Shown: in pieces, positions 25,023 to 34,730 of the stretch | How positions within the stretch are numbered: position 1 is the stretch's first letter | Layout: each line of letters begins with the position of its first letter | From: CAZQYB01 sp964582985 | Lineage (GTDB): Bacteria; Planctomycetota; Phycisphaerae; Sedimentisphaerales; Anaerobacaceae | Reading direction: 5' to 3' | Assembly: GCA_964582985.1 (NCBI GenBank) | Contig: CAZOUM010000013.1 | Location: 1-52,145 of the forward strand | DNA length: 52,145 nt | Position numbers and translations under genes: made by a program | Notes under the pieces: generated by a model | Databases searched by the model: none | What the model saw: only the letters and a program-made list of their open reading frames with translations | Told to the model about the DNA's origin: nothing

Positions 25023-26711
25023 ATGAAAAGTACAAAGATAGTGGAAAAGGACAAAACAAACGGTAATTTCTGGCTCTTTGGTGGATTGCTTTGCGTTCTG
25101 CTCGCCTCGATAATGGGCCGCGATATTAATCGGCCTTTCATTGGCCTGCATAGCTGGGGCCAGGCGCACGAGCCGTGGGTGACCAGGGTCCATCTCAAGT
25201 ACGGCCTCGGTTATACAAAGGGCCTCATCACCTGGGCTGTGGGCGACCCACCAACCGAAAATCCAGCACGCTATCTTAACCACCCACAACTTTCTATTCT
25301 AATCGATGCAGCTTTTATGGGCGTCCTTGGCATTCACGATTGGTCACTGCGAGTGGTCAACGCAGGAATGACGATTCTTGCGCTGCTGCTGCTGTTAAAG
25401 ATTCTGCGAGGGTTATTGGATGAGAAAACTGCACTGCTTGCCGGTCTTTTCTTTGTTTTGTATCCCCTCACCGGCTACTTTGGCGTCGGTTCATTGCTAT
25501 ATCCGCTTGTTTTTCTGGCTTTCTGGTGCTACCTTGTCCTGATAAAGGGACTGACAGACGGGCCGCAACCTTCAGCGCGGCATAAATGGGGATTGGCTCT
25601 GGGGCTGTTCTTCGCTCTTCAGATGAGTTGGGAAGGGTTTTTCTTTGCACTTGCCATCGGCGTGCACTACGTTGCCAGGTGTATCTGGCGAAGGCAATTT
25701 CCCAATATAGCACTGCTGGCGATTCTGGTTATCGCCCCTCTTTCAAGCCTCCTTTTAAACTTTGTGATTCTGGCGGCCGGTCGCGGGTGGGATTTTAAAA
25801 CGTTATTTGACCTCTACAAATGGCGGGCAGGCCCGGCTGAGCTGGCACAGCAAATGCCAAAGTTTGACTGGGGCCAATGGTTTGCACAGCTCTGGGAACA
25901 TGCGGCCACAAACTTTTCGCTGCCGGTCTTGATAATAGCAATAGCATATTTGACATTTGGGCAGTTGTTCGTTTGGACGGCAGTTACTGCAAAAAGAGCT
26001 TCAGCTACAATGAAGCGGCGGTTCCCACATTTCTGCCTTTTCCTTCTGCCGGCAGTCCTTCAGTTGTTCCTGTTGAAGGGGGCTTTATGGAAACACCAGA
26101 CATGGGAGCGTCCGCTTGCGATGCCGGTCGCGATGGCCGCGGCGTTGGGGATTATGATGCTTGGCGACCAGTTGGCCAAAATCCGCCCGAAGCTGGCCCG
26201 CCAGACATACGGCGGGCTGGCCAAAATTGCCACGGCTGTCCTCGTAGCCATTATTACTATATCATGCGCCAAAGGACTGAACTACTACTACAGTATCAGC
26301 CACTTCTCGCCGGCCAGGGTCAAGCTCTTTAAAATGTTGAATCAGCGTATCCCACCGGACAATATGCTGTTGAGCTTTCAACCCTTCAAGGTCGAACAGC
26401 ACAAGGCAAAAGGCTCGCACTACCGGCCGGAAATCGCCTGGTATTTGGACCGCGAAGTCATTCAAGCCACCTCGCTTGCGGAGATTCAAAAGCAGGCCCA
26501 GACCGGCAGGTTTCCTTATTACCTGATGCCGACGACGTACTATGATAAGCAGACCTCGCTTCATTTGGCCAGGCTAAGCGATGAATTGCGAAAGCTATAC
26601 AAGGTGCAAGCATATTTGCCCGCCGACCCGGGCGGGCCGCGCAAGGCCCCCATGTTGCCGTATCTGCTTTTCGACCTGAGAAGCAGGGCTTCCGGCTATA
26701 GAGATGGATAA
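25023..26711 (+). CDS. GT39-family-like membrane glycosyltransferase
   Basis: A second polytopic GT-C-like protein (562 residues). The first extracytoplasmic loop (GLHSWGQAHEPWVTRVHLK, then NPARYLNHPQLS) resembles GT39 members acting on polyprenyl-linked sugars. About ten membrane segments follow and a soluble C-terminal part contains the YRPEIAWYLDREV region. The ATG has GAGAG 7 bases upstream and lies 9 bases after the previous gene. Together the pair probably decorates a glycan or protein; neither acceptor nor sugar can be read from the sequence. Confidence 0.7.
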   Translation: MKSTKIVEKDKTNGNFWLFGGLLCVLLASIMGRDINRPFIGLHSWGQAHEPWVTRVHLKYGLGYTKGLITWAVGDPPTENPARYLNHPQLSILIDAAFMGVLGIHDWSLRVVNAGMTILALLLLLKILRGLLDEKTALLAGLFFVLYPLTGYFGVGSLLYPLVFLAFWCYLVLIKGLTDGPQPSARHKWGLALGLFFALQMSWEGFFFALAIGVHYVARCIWRRQFPNIALLAILVIAPLSSLLLNFVILAAGRGWDFKTLFDLYKWRAGPAELAQQMPKFDWGQWFAQLWEHAATNFSLPVLIIAIAYLTFGQLFVWTAVTAKRASATMKRRFPHFCLFLLPAVLQLFLLKGALWKHQTWERPLAMPVAMAAALGIMMLGDQLAKIRPKLARQTYGGLAKIATAVLVAIITISCAKGLNYYYSISHFSPARVKLFKMLNQRIPPDNMLLSFQPFKVEQHKAKGSHYRPEIAWYLDREVIQATSLAEIQKQAQTGRFPYYLMPTTYYDKQTSLHLARLSDELRKLYKVQAYLPADPGGPRKAPMLPYLLFDLRSRASGYRDG

Positions 26712-26803
26712 GATGCCTTAATTTTTCAAATAATCTGTTTGGTCGTGGTTATTGAAAGCCGAGCGGATTATGCGAATTGGCAATTTATTAAGAATACGTG
26801 GAA

Positions 26804-28066
26804 ATGACCGCAAAAATTGAACGAATGCCTACTCGGACACAAGAGACAACAGCGGCAGTTACAATGGGGGGTTTTCTGGTGTTGCTTATTTTTTCAGTCG
26901 GTTGTGAATCCCGACACATTGCCCCTGAAAGCCCGACAGACCCTGCCTCAGCCGGAAAGGTGGATGCAAATATTGTTGTTGAAACAACCCGGTATTATGA
27001 TGGCAGAAAAACTGCGGTGATTTTTACAGGAGATGACTGGTGCGGAGGAATAAATCACCATAAAGGATTTATGAATACCTGCGATGCAGCTCAAAAATAC
27101 CGAGTAGTTTTCTCGCCGGGCCTTATACCTGGATTGCAGCAAGGTAATTCCCCCCCTCCACTTCAGAGCCGCCACTGGGAAGATATACAAACTCAAATAG
27201 ACGAAGGATTTATTTCGCCGGTTTCTCATAGTATGACACATCAGTATTCTTACACTGAACGGGGGACCAGCTATGAGATAGAAATAAACGGCTCAAAAAA
27301 AACTATAATAGACAATCTAACTCTTCCTACGCAGAATTGGTTTAATGGTTCGCAATACCTGGTAGCTTGGATAGAACCTTATGGTAAATCTGACAATCAA
27401 ATCAGGGCTGCACTTGCTGCAGGTAATTACCTGGTCTCAAGAAGTACAACTCTGGGCCAATCCTCCTGGGGGCGTTGGGATAATGAGCATGGCTTGTATC
27501 GCTGTGGTTTGACAACAGACCCCAAGTCCTTGTCTTCGATTAATAATATGTTCGACAAAGTTTATTCCAATGGAGGAATATACCACTTAAATATTCATCC
27601 TGCAAAATTCGACTGGGAGAATGACGATAAGATTCTAAAACATTTAGAACACATCGGTAACAGAACAGACATCTGGTATGTAGGATTCGGACAGGCATAT
27701 ATGTATCACTACCTCGTAGATAAAGTGAAACCGGCCATAAATATAATTAAAAATACCAACCGGGAAATAATCGTTAAAATAACTGTTCCGCAAACGGAAA
27801 GAAACAGATATGGGTTATCATATCCGATAACTTATAAAGTGCCTGTCCCGAATAGTTGGCCGAATGCTTATGTTTATTCGAAAAATTCACCCGATGAAAA
27901 TTACCTCACCATGACCGAAAAAACAAGCAGCGACTTCTTTAATGGAATTGATGCTTACAGAAAAAATCTCTCTGAAAACAATGTCTATGTTTCCAAAGCT
28001 TTTTCCCAAACATCAAATGAGTTCTATTTGAAGATAAAAGAGCGGGTCGACCGCCGACGCTTGTGA
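26804..28066 (+). CDS. Polysaccharide-deacetylase-like lipoprotein
   Basis: A lipoprotein signal with FSVGC lipobox precedes a NodB-like domain. Visible elements are VIFTGDDWCGG (corresponding to the TFDDG metal/base motif), SPVSHSMTH (the HxxxH zinc ligand pair in motif 2) and WIEPYGKSDNQIR (position of the RPPYG motif 3). Carbohydrate esterase family 4 enzymes remove N- or O-acetyl groups from glycans; here it would act outside the cytoplasm. The C-terminal third is of unknown fold. Composition is more A+T-rich than the two preceding genes. The start is uncertain: ATG 26804 is used, GTG 26798 and later ATGs (26825, 26864) are possible, none with a strong ribosome site. The gene converges with the next one. 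Confidence 0.7.
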   Translation: MTAKIERMPTRTQETTAAVTMGGFLVLLIFSVGCESRHIAPESPTDPASAGKVDANIVVETTRYYDGRKTAVIFTGDDWCGGINHHKGFMNTCDAAQKYRVVFSPGLIPGLQQGNSPPPLQSRHWEDIQTQIDEGFISPVSHSMTHQYSYTERGTSYEIEINGSKKTIIDNLTLPTQNWFNGSQYLVAWIEPYGKSDNQIRAALAAGNYLVSRSTTLGQSSWGRWDNEHGLYRCGLTTDPKSLSSINNMFDKVYSNGGIYHLNIHPAKFDWENDDKILKHLEHIGNRTDIWYVGFGQAYMYHYLVDKVKPAINIIKNTNREIIVKITVPQTERNRYGLSYPITYKVPVPNSWPNAYVYSKNSPDENYLTMTEKTSSDFFNGIDAYRKNLSENNVYVSKAFSQTSNEFYLKIKERVDRRRL

Positions 28067-28088
28067 ATCGTTAGTGAAACGAGATGTT

Positions 28089-29039
28089 TCAATCCTCAGT
28101 CAGGCTTTGGGATTGTTTCTCCTTGAAGTCGGCCGGAGATTTGTGCCAAAGCCATACCGTACAGACCCCGCCGACAACAAATACGTAAGTGATTATTATC
28201 GCTCGGTCTATCATTGCCGCGAGGATACCAACCTCCAACGGTATGCCAAGAACTACTGCGCCGAACCCGAGAACAAGCTCTCTGATTCCTAACGAACCTG
28301 GTGTCAGACTAATAAACATAACCACAAAACCCAGTGCCCCGAGAATAAGATACCCTCCCAGATGGATATTCTTACCCATACTATTGTAAATAATCCAGAG
28401 ACGTACAGCGGCAAGGAAAAAGTTTACAACCAAGTATGCTGTTGCGACAAGGATTGTTTTTCTTTCTTTCGATACTTGACTTCGGCCGGAAAGAAAATTC
28501 CGCAGAACGGTGCTCAATTGTCCCTGACCCGTAGGAATGGGCAGCGGTACGAACAGAAAAAGTAGTGAGGCTATGATTGTTACTGCGAATACGAGCGCTA
28601 AAACTTTGTTGTCATATCCGCCCAGGCCGTAGATTGCCACCAGAACCACCAGCCCTATGATTGCCGCCGTGGAAGTCATTAAAAACACGATATATAAAAA
28701 AAAGGTCGCGAAATGCGCATAGCTGAGACCGTAGTGACGCTTCAAATAGTCGGCGCGGAAAAGAGTGCCGAATTTCATCGGCACATAATTAAGCAGTATA
28801 GTCGCATTGTGCAGCAGAACCATATCCCAAAAACCGGTCTTTGTCTTCAGGCCGTTCAACAAACACTGTACAACACGCGCGCTGCTTAAAGAAAGTAAGA
28901 ACCAAAGACAATATATCACAAGAAGCTGCGCCGGACCTAATTTTAACAGGGCCTTTAGCTGGTCCCAGTGCCCGGCCAGATACCATAACAAAAAGCCTAA
29001 TATTATCAGCGCAAGAATGTTCTTAAGCCATTTACTCAC
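28089..29039 (-). CDS. LPG-synthase-TM (UPF0104) flippase-like membrane protein
   Basis: A 316-residue protein with about eight membrane segments. Family features are NYVPMKFGTLFRADYLKRHYGL (shown in parts: NYVPMKFG, then RADYLKR) and near the C terminus SLTPGSLGIRELVLG, typical of the MprF N-terminal/YbhN-like family. Such stand-alone proteins in glycan loci are thought to be lipid or lipid-linked sugar transporters. The start is a GTG with AAGGA 6 bases upstream. It is the last gene of a leftward glycan operon; the next gene upstream ends 18 bases away. Confidence 0.8.
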   Translation of the reverse strand: MSKWLKNILALIILGFLLWYLAGHWDQLKALLKLGPAQLLVIYCLWFLLSLSSARVVQCLLNGLKTKTGFWDMVLLHNATILLNYVPMKFGTLFRADYLKRHYGLSYAHFATFFLYIVFLMTSTAAIIGLVVLVAIYGLGGYDNKVLALVFAVTIIASLLFLFVPLPIPTGQGQLSTVLRNFLSGRSQVSKERKTILVATAYLVVNFFLAAVRLWIIYNSMGKNIHLGGYLILGALGFVVMFISLTPGSLGIRELVLGFGAVVLGIPLEVGILAAMIDRAIIITYVFVVGGVCTVWLWHKSPADFKEKQSQSLTED

Positions 29040-29057
29040 AACTGTCCTTGTTCGAAT

Positions 29058-29762
29058 TCATCTCTTCTCGTAAATAAAGAAATCGGCACATAATCCTGGC
29101 TGGCTATCCATTTCCAAAGGATATTTATTCTCAATCCTTCTTGAAAGTTTCCATTGGGGGCAATTTGTCTTTACCCATTCAGAAAAACGACGGTGCCTGA
29201 CGTGAGGGGACTGAAAAGGAAGGTTTACGTCACTATCGCTTGAGTAAATAATGACGAATTTCTCAGCGGCGGAAAACAAATGTCTCATATAAAGCTCAAA
29301 TATACTGTCCTCGACCAGGTGGTAAATGACATCCAATGACAAAGCCAGCTCTGCCTTAAACACAGAATGCATATCCATAAAACAATCGGGCTCGTATAGG
29401 AAGAATTTTTTTGTTTTATCGTGTGCAAAACGCTCCTTGCACATCTCTATGGCAGTCTCTGAAACATCTAACCCGATGTAAGCAGGATAATCAGCTAAGG
29501 CTATTTGATTACCGTCCCCACAGCCGAATTCTATGACCGAAGAAATACCATTGTCTTTCACAAATGAGTTCAACACTTCCGCTTTAAATTCTGCGAGTTT
29601 GCCGAACGAGCCGGCTCCCGATGTCCCGCCCCTGGCATATCTCGACTCCCAGTACCCTTGCGAGCCTGAAAAAAAAGGCCTTCTCAACAAAGCCGCCACG
29701 CCTCTCGCCAACGACCCTATTAGCGGAATCCTCTCAACGACCTTCTTCACCTTTCTAATCAA
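29058..29762 (-). CDS. SAM-dependent methyltransferase
   Basis: A 234-residue class I methyltransferase. The SAM-binding motif I is VIEFGCGDGNQIA (about 86-98) followed by YIGLDVSETAIEMC (motif II). Its place among glycosyltransferases suggests methylation of a sugar or of an aglycone in the surface polymer. The start is a TTG with AGGA about 9 bases upstream; no earlier ATG fits. It is followed closely by the flippase-like gene and preceded by the epimerase-like gene 27 bases away. Confidence 0.75.
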   Translation of the reverse strand: MIRKVKKVVERIPLIGSLARGVAALLRRPFFSGSQGYWESRYARGGTSGAGSFGKLAEFKAEVLNSFVKDNGISSVIEFGCGDGNQIALADYPAYIGLDVSETAIEMCKERFAHDKTKKFFLYEPDCFMDMHSVFKAELALSLDVIYHLVEDSIFELYMRHLFSAAEKFVIIYSSDSDVNLPFQSPHVRHRRFSEWVKTNCPQWKLSRRIENKYPLEMDSQPGLCADFFIYEKR

Positions 29763-29789
29763 TCTGCCGTCCTTTCGACCAGTTAAACA

Positions 29790-30878
29790 TCAGCCACTCT
29801 CGTATTCAATCAGAGCATCAACTATTTGGGCGGTCGGTCTGGGCCACTGCTCGGGCTCCGCGCTGGCAAGCGACTCAGCCCATAAAAGAAACTCCTGGGC
29901 AATAGCGTTTTCAAAACCCCATAACCTCGCATTTCGGCCTAAACCGTCCGAACGCTCTGTCCTGTTTCGCAGTATAAGACAGGGCTTATTAAGATAAGCG
30001 CATTCCTCCTGTATGCTGCCCCCGTCCGCAAGGACCAACTTGGCCGACTTCAAAAGGGCCGCAAAGTTAAGGTAATTCTGCATCTCCAACACGCGTATTT
30101 TGGGGCTTATCTGTTCCTTGAGGCCAAACTTCTTTAGATATTTCAACGTAGGTGTATGAATTACAAAAAGCACGGGTATCACTTCGGCAAAACTGTTGAG
30201 TAGCGATACCACTTTTTGCAGCCTTTTGGCCCGGGTAATGGTCTCCACGCGGTGACATGTGGCCAACGCAAAGGGCTGCTTGGGTATTTCAATTGTAGCG
30301 GCGGTATTCTCCATCAGCCGCAGCGCATCGACCACCGTATTGCCGTCAACCTTTATTACACGGCCGCGGACCTTCATAGCTTCCAGATTATGCTTCGCCT
30401 CCTCGGACGGCGTAAAGAGTATATCGCATCTCTTCATACAGTGGATACGTATAAGCTCTTCCGGAAACGGATGCCAGATACAAAAGCTTCTCAGGCCCGC
30501 CTCGACATGTCCGATTTTAAGGCCCGCCGCCTTGGCCATCATCATACCAAAAAGGGTGCTTAAGGTATCACCGTGAATAAGACAAATGCCTCCGCCGGCA
30601 AACACATACTCTCGCAGCCACTTGCGCCTGGCCAGCCAGGCCCAGCCAAGTTTAAACATCCAGCCGATAGCGCTGGTAAGCGAGACAACGTCCTTATTCC
30701 TGCCGTAAAGATTAACATCAGGCTCCCTCAAACCGAAAACCTTGCGCAATGACCTCGTTAACTCGGCGTGTTGACCCGAATCTATGTAGCGAAAGGCAAC
30801 GCCCCGCTTCTCCAGCTCCACCATAACGGGGGCCATCTTTATAAACTGGGCTTTAGTACCGATGAAAAAATGAATCAT
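29790..30878 (-). CDS. wecB: UDP-GlcNAc 2-epimerase-like enzyme, copy 1
   Basis: A 362-residue protein of the UDP-N-acetylglucosamine 2-epimerase family, which interconverts UDP-GlcNAc and UDP-ManNAc. Motifs are IHGDTLSTLFGMMMAK, HVEAGLRSF, FPEELIR, GNTVVDAL, ATCHRVE, ADGGSIQEE and NRTERSDG; canonical WecB has HRREN and SGGIQEE, so this is a divergent subfamily. Start ATG 30878 (MIHFFIGTKAQF) is shared with copy 2. A 1-kb part is duplicated at 35365-36404, with 692 identical bases. This copy has the natural C terminus (PRPTAQIVDALIEYESG), which copy 2 lacks. Confidence 0.8.
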   Translation of the reverse strand: MIHFFIGTKAQFIKMAPVMVELEKRGVAFRYIDSGQHAELTRSLRKVFGLREPDVNLYGRNKDVVSLTSAIGWMFKLGWAWLARRKWLREYVFAGGGICLIHGDTLSTLFGMMMAKAAGLKIGHVEAGLRSFCIWHPFPEELIRIHCMKRCDILFTPSEEAKHNLEAMKVRGRVIKVDGNTVVDALRLMENTAATIEIPKQPFALATCHRVETITRAKRLQKVVSLLNSFAEVIPVLFVIHTPTLKYLKKFGLKEQISPKIRVLEMQNYLNFAALLKSAKLVLADGGSIQEECAYLNKPCLILRNRTERSDGLGRNARLWGFENAIAQEFLLWAESLASAEPEQWPRPTAQIVDALIEYESG

Positions 30879-30883
30879 AACAT
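29844..30883. repeat. Duplicated epimerase segment, copy 1
   Basis: This segment aligns without gaps to 35365-36404 at a constant offset of 5521. I see no difference across 29866-30557 (692 bases), two near the left end (29864-29865) and 18 between 30558 and 30878. The left breakpoint is the word CCACTGCTC (29844-29852), shared with the transposase fusion in copy 2. Confidence 0.95.
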
Positions 30884-30941
30884 TCAGTTTCTCTTCATCA
30901 CTGTTCCCGCTTCTTATGAGACCACTGCCAACAAATTTTCA

Positions 30942-31652
30942 TTACCCAGTTTTTCCTGGCGTTTTACTGACGTATCCGACCAAAATCCTGAATAGCGGAA
31001 AAGGATAATACAAAGTGGCAAGCGTTTTAGTCTGAAAAAAACCCTTCATCACTCTTCGGATATCATAAATATTCCTGATATGATAATTCCCGGTATATTC
31101 TTTACCTGCGACCCTCCGCCCAATCTTGTAAATCAGACTCTCGGTCGGACCAGAAATAATCACCATACCACCGGGTCTGGTTACCCTGCGGAATTCACCA
31201 AACACGTCGTCAAGCTTTTCAACATGCTCCAGAACATCCATCGCAACAATCGCATCAAAACTTTTGTCCGCAAAACTGCAAAGCGGCTTTTCATTTACAT
31301 CGTACACCGTCAGTTCGCTTGAGAATGAAAAGTGCGTGGATAAATCACGATAAGTAGTAATGTCCACATCTATACCCACCACAGAACCGGCGAATTTCGC
31401 AAGCAAAGGCATAAAGACTCCGCTGCCACAGCCGAAGTCAAGCACTGATTCGTACGGCCCATGCGCCTCAAGATAATTAGCTGTTAGCCATAAACGCCGC
31501 CAAAAAAGAAAACGTATCAAGAAGTTCGAATCAGTATACGCAGGAAATGCAGCTTCAGATACCTGCGCATCCTTCCCGCGTTCTGAAATAACCTCACGCA
31601 TCGCACCAATTAACCGGCCCTTGTAAGCTCTGAATTCTTCAGGATTCAACAC
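30942..31652 (-). CDS. SAM-dependent methyltransferase (Methyltransf_11 type)
   Basis: A 236-residue class I methyltransferase with VLDFGCGSGVFM (motif I, about 66-77), VGIDVDITTYRDL and the post-motif AMDVLEHVEKLDD with RVTRPGGMVIISGP. This is the UbiE/Methyltransf_11 pattern. In this context it probably methylates a sugar nucleotide or lipid-linked glycan. The start is ambiguous between GTG 31652 and TTG 31649; the GAGGAG site fits the TTG slightly better. The upstream GT2 gene ends 8 bases away. Confidence 0.78.
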   Translation of the reverse strand: MLNPEEFRAYKGRLIGAMREVISERGKDAQVSEAAFPAYTDSNFLIRFLFWRRLWLTANYLEAHGPYESVLDFGCGSGVFMPLLAKFAGSVVGIDVDITTYRDLSTHFSFSSELTVYDVNEKPLCSFADKSFDAIVAMDVLEHVEKLDDVFGEFRRVTRPGGMVIISGPTESLIYKIGRRVAGKEYTGNYHIRNIYDIRRVMKGFFQTKTLATLYYPFPLFRILVGYVSKTPGKTG

Positions 31653-31660
31653 GCGCTCCT

Positions 31661-32632
31661 CTATGGCGTATCGTCAGTATACTCCTTTTGCAATGGCTCC
31701 CGCGGAACACTGTTTACATCAAGAAGAGCTGCCTGCAAAATCATTTGAAAACCAAGAAATAACGGCACCACAGAAAACATTATCGTGCCCGTCGGTGTAG
31801 CTATTCCCCTCGATGCATTTACATACCACGTGATCAAACCAAAAATAATGCCGAAAAGCATCAACGGCCAACCCACAAGAAACAACAGAGAGAAAGTCGA
31901 AAAATCTCTGATATAATACCGCCAGATAATCCGCTGAATATAAGCCCAAAAAAGTTTGGCCGGAAATGTCACCAGCACCTTTAATGCGCTCAACCGACTG
32001 ACCTCGTCGCCGTAGTGGGTAATTACAAGAACGTCTTTCACCGTTGCCTGTATGCGATAGAGATTACACAGCATATCCGTTTCAAAAAAGTAATCATGAC
32101 TTACTCTATCCAAATCTATCAGCTCCAGGCTGCTTCGGTGAATTACGGTAAAGCCATTGGTGGGGTCAAAAATGTTCCAGTAACCGGAAGCCATCTTAAC
32201 AAGGTAGGAAAGACCAAGGTTGCCTATCAGTCGTATTTTCGGCATCTTTCGAAGAGACCGGCGATCGTGAAAGCGAAAACCTTTGGTGTAGTCAGCGACG
32301 CCGTCAACAACCGGCTTTACTAATTTGCCGACCATCTGTGGGTCCATCTGCCCGTCGGAGTCTATTTTCGCCACTATGTCGGCACCTTCCTCCAATGAAC
32401 GGCGATACCCCGTAATCGTCGCTCCACCGACGCCGAGGTTTTCGTGATTGCGAATCACTTCTACCCTCGAATCATCGACAGATTGAGCTGCTTCAGCAGT
32501 ATTGTCCAAACTATGGTCATCAACAACAATTATTCTGTCCACAATTGGAGGAACTCGCCTGATAACATCAGCTATATGAGCCGATTCATTGTACGCAGGC
32601 ATAACCAGGTAAACTTTAGGTTTTTTTACCAT
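31661..32632 (-). CDS. GT2 glycosyltransferase with C-terminal membrane anchor
   Basis: A 323-residue family-2 enzyme like polyprenyl-phosphate mannosyl/glucosyltransferases. VYLVMPAYNESAHIADVI opens the GT-A fold, with IVVDDHSLD (about 35-43) and the metal-binding KIDSDGQMD (about 88-96). Two or more C-terminal membrane segments (about 233-300) anchor it. Such enzymes load a sugar onto undecaprenyl or dolichyl phosphate, giving the donors used by the GT-C enzymes nearby. A broken relative of its C-terminal part is at 34197-34580. Confidence 0.85.
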   Translation of the reverse strand: MVKKPKVYLVMPAYNESAHIADVIRRVPPIVDRIIVVDDHSLDNTAEAAQSVDDSRVEVIRNHENLGVGGATITGYRRSLEEGADIVAKIDSDGQMDPQMVGKLVKPVVDGVADYTKGFRFHDRRSLRKMPKIRLIGNLGLSYLVKMASGYWNIFDPTNGFTVIHRSSLELIDLDRVSHDYFFETDMLCNLYRIQATVKDVLVITHYGDEVSRLSALKVLVTFPAKLFWAYIQRIIWRYYIRDFSTFSLLFLVGWPLMLFGIIFGLITWYVNASRGIATPTGTIMFSVVPLFLGFQMILQAALLDVNSVPREPLQKEYTDDTP

Positions 32633-32764
32633 TTTCTTCTCGCCCCGGGCTTTCCGGCAAAAAATCGCAAATAAATAATTTCCATCAAAACATTTTTTAA
32701 CAGGTTTTTCCCAACCGGTTAAATGTTTTCATTATGAGATATTTATGAAGAATATCAGGTATCA

Positions 32765-34192
32765 TTATTCCAGGCAGAGTTTTTTCGTCAACCTGGTAAT
32801 AGATAGAGCTATCTTTATACACAGTTTTCTGGTTTCGAATAAAAGAAATGTGATGGCTGCTACCAGAAGAGTAAAAGTAGGCGTGACATGTCTGAATCCG
32901 GCATAAACAAATAAAGCGTGAATTGCTGAATATAGAAAAAATAAGCCGGCGACAAGCAGTCCGGGGGATTTTATTATGCTCCATATTTTTTGTTTTGCAT
33001 ATATACAGGCAGAAATCACGCGGATTAAGATGAGCATTAAAAGGGCAGATACGGAGAGAGTGTGCATACGCCGGAATGGATGTCCCAAAAAAGCCAGGCC
33101 CGGGTGAATCGCCGTAAATTGTCTAAACCTCCACCACCAGCCGCGAAGTGCTCGTTTAGGATGCGACTTCCAATAGGAGGTTACTTTTCGCATCAACAGC
33201 TTATGTCTTTCCTGCCAAGACATACCTGAATCTTTCTGGCCTACTAACTTGTGCAACTCGGTAAACTCTTTGGAATGTTGATAATGCCTCTTGGTCAAGT
33301 AGCGGCCTTCCGGCGGTATGTGTATACTGTTTGCTGTGTACAAGGGCCATGCGCCATAGGTACCGGTGATTAATCGAGAATCATTATACGCAAGATGTGA
33401 GTAGCAGTAGACCGAAAGTAGAATCCCCTGGGTTGCTGCCAGCGCTATAAACCATCCTTTGATAAAATTATTGAGCGGGACGTTTCGTTTTCGAATATAG
33501 TGATACAACACAACAGCAAGCACGATAAGAGAACAAATATGGGTTGGGAATAGATAAAGCGGTCTGATGAGAATGTGCATTGCAAGAGCAGCCCCTGCTA
33601 TAACCGGCCACGGGGCGCGAAAGTCACTTTTATATAAACAGGCAAGGGCGAAAATCAGAAGTGAGCCTCCAAAGGCTACTGAACATTCCGCATTTACAGT
33701 AAACCACTGAATGTATCTGAAAAAGCTTCCGTATAACAACATAGTGCAAACGACACAGATGTTACTTCTGGTATAGATTCGAGCGGCTAAGGCCAAAAGG
33801 ACGACCGAGGAAAGAAGTAAAAACCAAGTAAAAGTTGTTGGGGGCAACCCCAATACTACGCAAAGAATAGCTAAAAGCAGTGGATGGCCTACGGACGGCA
33901 TAATTTCTGCGTGTCGATATGTGTCGAAATATCCGGTCCCGTTAACGATGTTCTCGGCAAGTGCATAGTAAAGACTGTCATCGCCGCCGTGCGACTTTAC
34001 GTATTCGATTTGGGCCTGAGCTGATAGTCCCGGTTTCATGTCCAGTGAGATGTGAAAAGAAGAGAACAAAAATATTATAAGAAAGATGATGAAAACGTAA
34101 TGATTCTGGTCAATTAAATGTAAAAGCTGACGACTAAAGTTGTGAATATCCAGCGAAGATCCGGCGTCAATTGTCTGTTTTTTTCGACCCAT
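32765..34192 (-). CDS. GT-C-like polytopic membrane protein
   Basis: A 475-residue membrane protein with about ten segments. After the first segment comes a loop with GGDDSLYYALAENIVNGTGY and HAEIMPSVGHPLLLAILC, the acidic-pair loop and 'P.GHPLL' pattern found in GT39-related glycosyltransferases. No exact family can be named. Gap of 132 bases to the next gene on the same strand (31661-32632). It starts 4 bases after the stop of a truncated GT2 fragment, implying it was once translated behind an intact GT2 gene. Confidence 0.65.
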   Translation of the reverse strand: MGRKKQTIDAGSSLDIHNFSRQLLHLIDQNHYVFIIFLIIFLFSSFHISLDMKPGLSAQAQIEYVKSHGGDDSLYYALAENIVNGTGYFDTYRHAEIMPSVGHPLLLAILCVVLGLPPTTFTWFLLLSSVVLLALAARIYTRSNICVVCTMLLYGSFFRYIQWFTVNAECSVAFGGSLLIFALACLYKSDFRAPWPVIAGAALAMHILIRPLYLFPTHICSLIVLAVVLYHYIRKRNVPLNNFIKGWFIALAATQGILLSVYCYSHLAYNDSRLITGTYGAWPLYTANSIHIPPEGRYLTKRHYQHSKEFTELHKLVGQKDSGMSWQERHKLLMRKVTSYWKSHPKRALRGWWWRFRQFTAIHPGLAFLGHPFRRMHTLSVSALLMLILIRVISACIYAKQKIWSIIKSPGLLVAGLFFLYSAIHALFVYAGFRHVTPTFTLLVAAITFLLFETRKLCIKIALSITRLTKKLCLE

Positions 34193-34196
34193 CCTG

Positions 34197-34730
34197 CTAT
34201 TCCTTGATTTTGCCGTTAGAAGGTTGCTTCTTTAGCTGCGTAGAGAGCAATAACCTGTTATGGACAGAGATATCTGGGACATTAGATATATCGAAACTCA
34301 AGAAACCGGTCAGGAGCTGGAAACCGAGAATGAACGGTAGAGCTGAAATCATAACGGTGCCGGAAGTAGTAACAACATTATTATAAGCGTTCCTAATCCA
34401 GGTAGTTAAGCCAAATATTATGCCAAAGAGACAGAGGAAAGAACCGAATACAAGATTAAGAGAGGCGATAGAGAAATTGCGGAGGAAGTAGCTGTAAACC
34501 AGCCGGGAAAAAAAATTACGTATGTGTAGAAGAGGAAACTGAATCAACGCTCTCCAGTGGTTTAGATTGCTCTGCTCGTTGGAGTAAACAGCATCGATTG
34601 GTACTTCAACGTGCATTATTACACCATCCCAGATTTCCGTGCTGCTTATGGTAATAGCAGCGTCTACAGTGCTATTAATCAGACCCAGTAGCGAAACGAC
34701 GAAGATTGAAAACATTAATTTTCTGCACAT
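34197..34730 (-). pseudogene. Chimeric ORF: foreign signal peptide joined to the C-terminal part of a GT2 enzyme
   Basis: The last 130 residues (VPIDAVYSNEQSNLNHWRAL, then YFLRNFSIASLNLVFGSF, then FGIIFGLTTW and TSGTVMISALPFILGFQ) match the C-terminal part and membrane anchor of GT2 polyprenyl-phosphate glycosyltransferases such as the one at 31661-32632. The catalytic GT-A domain is missing. In its place are about 40 residues with a signal peptide (MFSIFVVSLLGLINSTVDA) and ITISSTEIWDGVIMH, which look like the start of an exported beta-sandwich protein. The join is near residue 41. This is almost certainly a non-functional recombination product, though it can be translated. Confidence 0.75.

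Noticed and set aside
23373..26711. The two GT39-like genes as halves of one frameshifted gene
   Set aside because: Each has its own start site, its own N-terminal catalytic loop and full length, so they are two complete genes.
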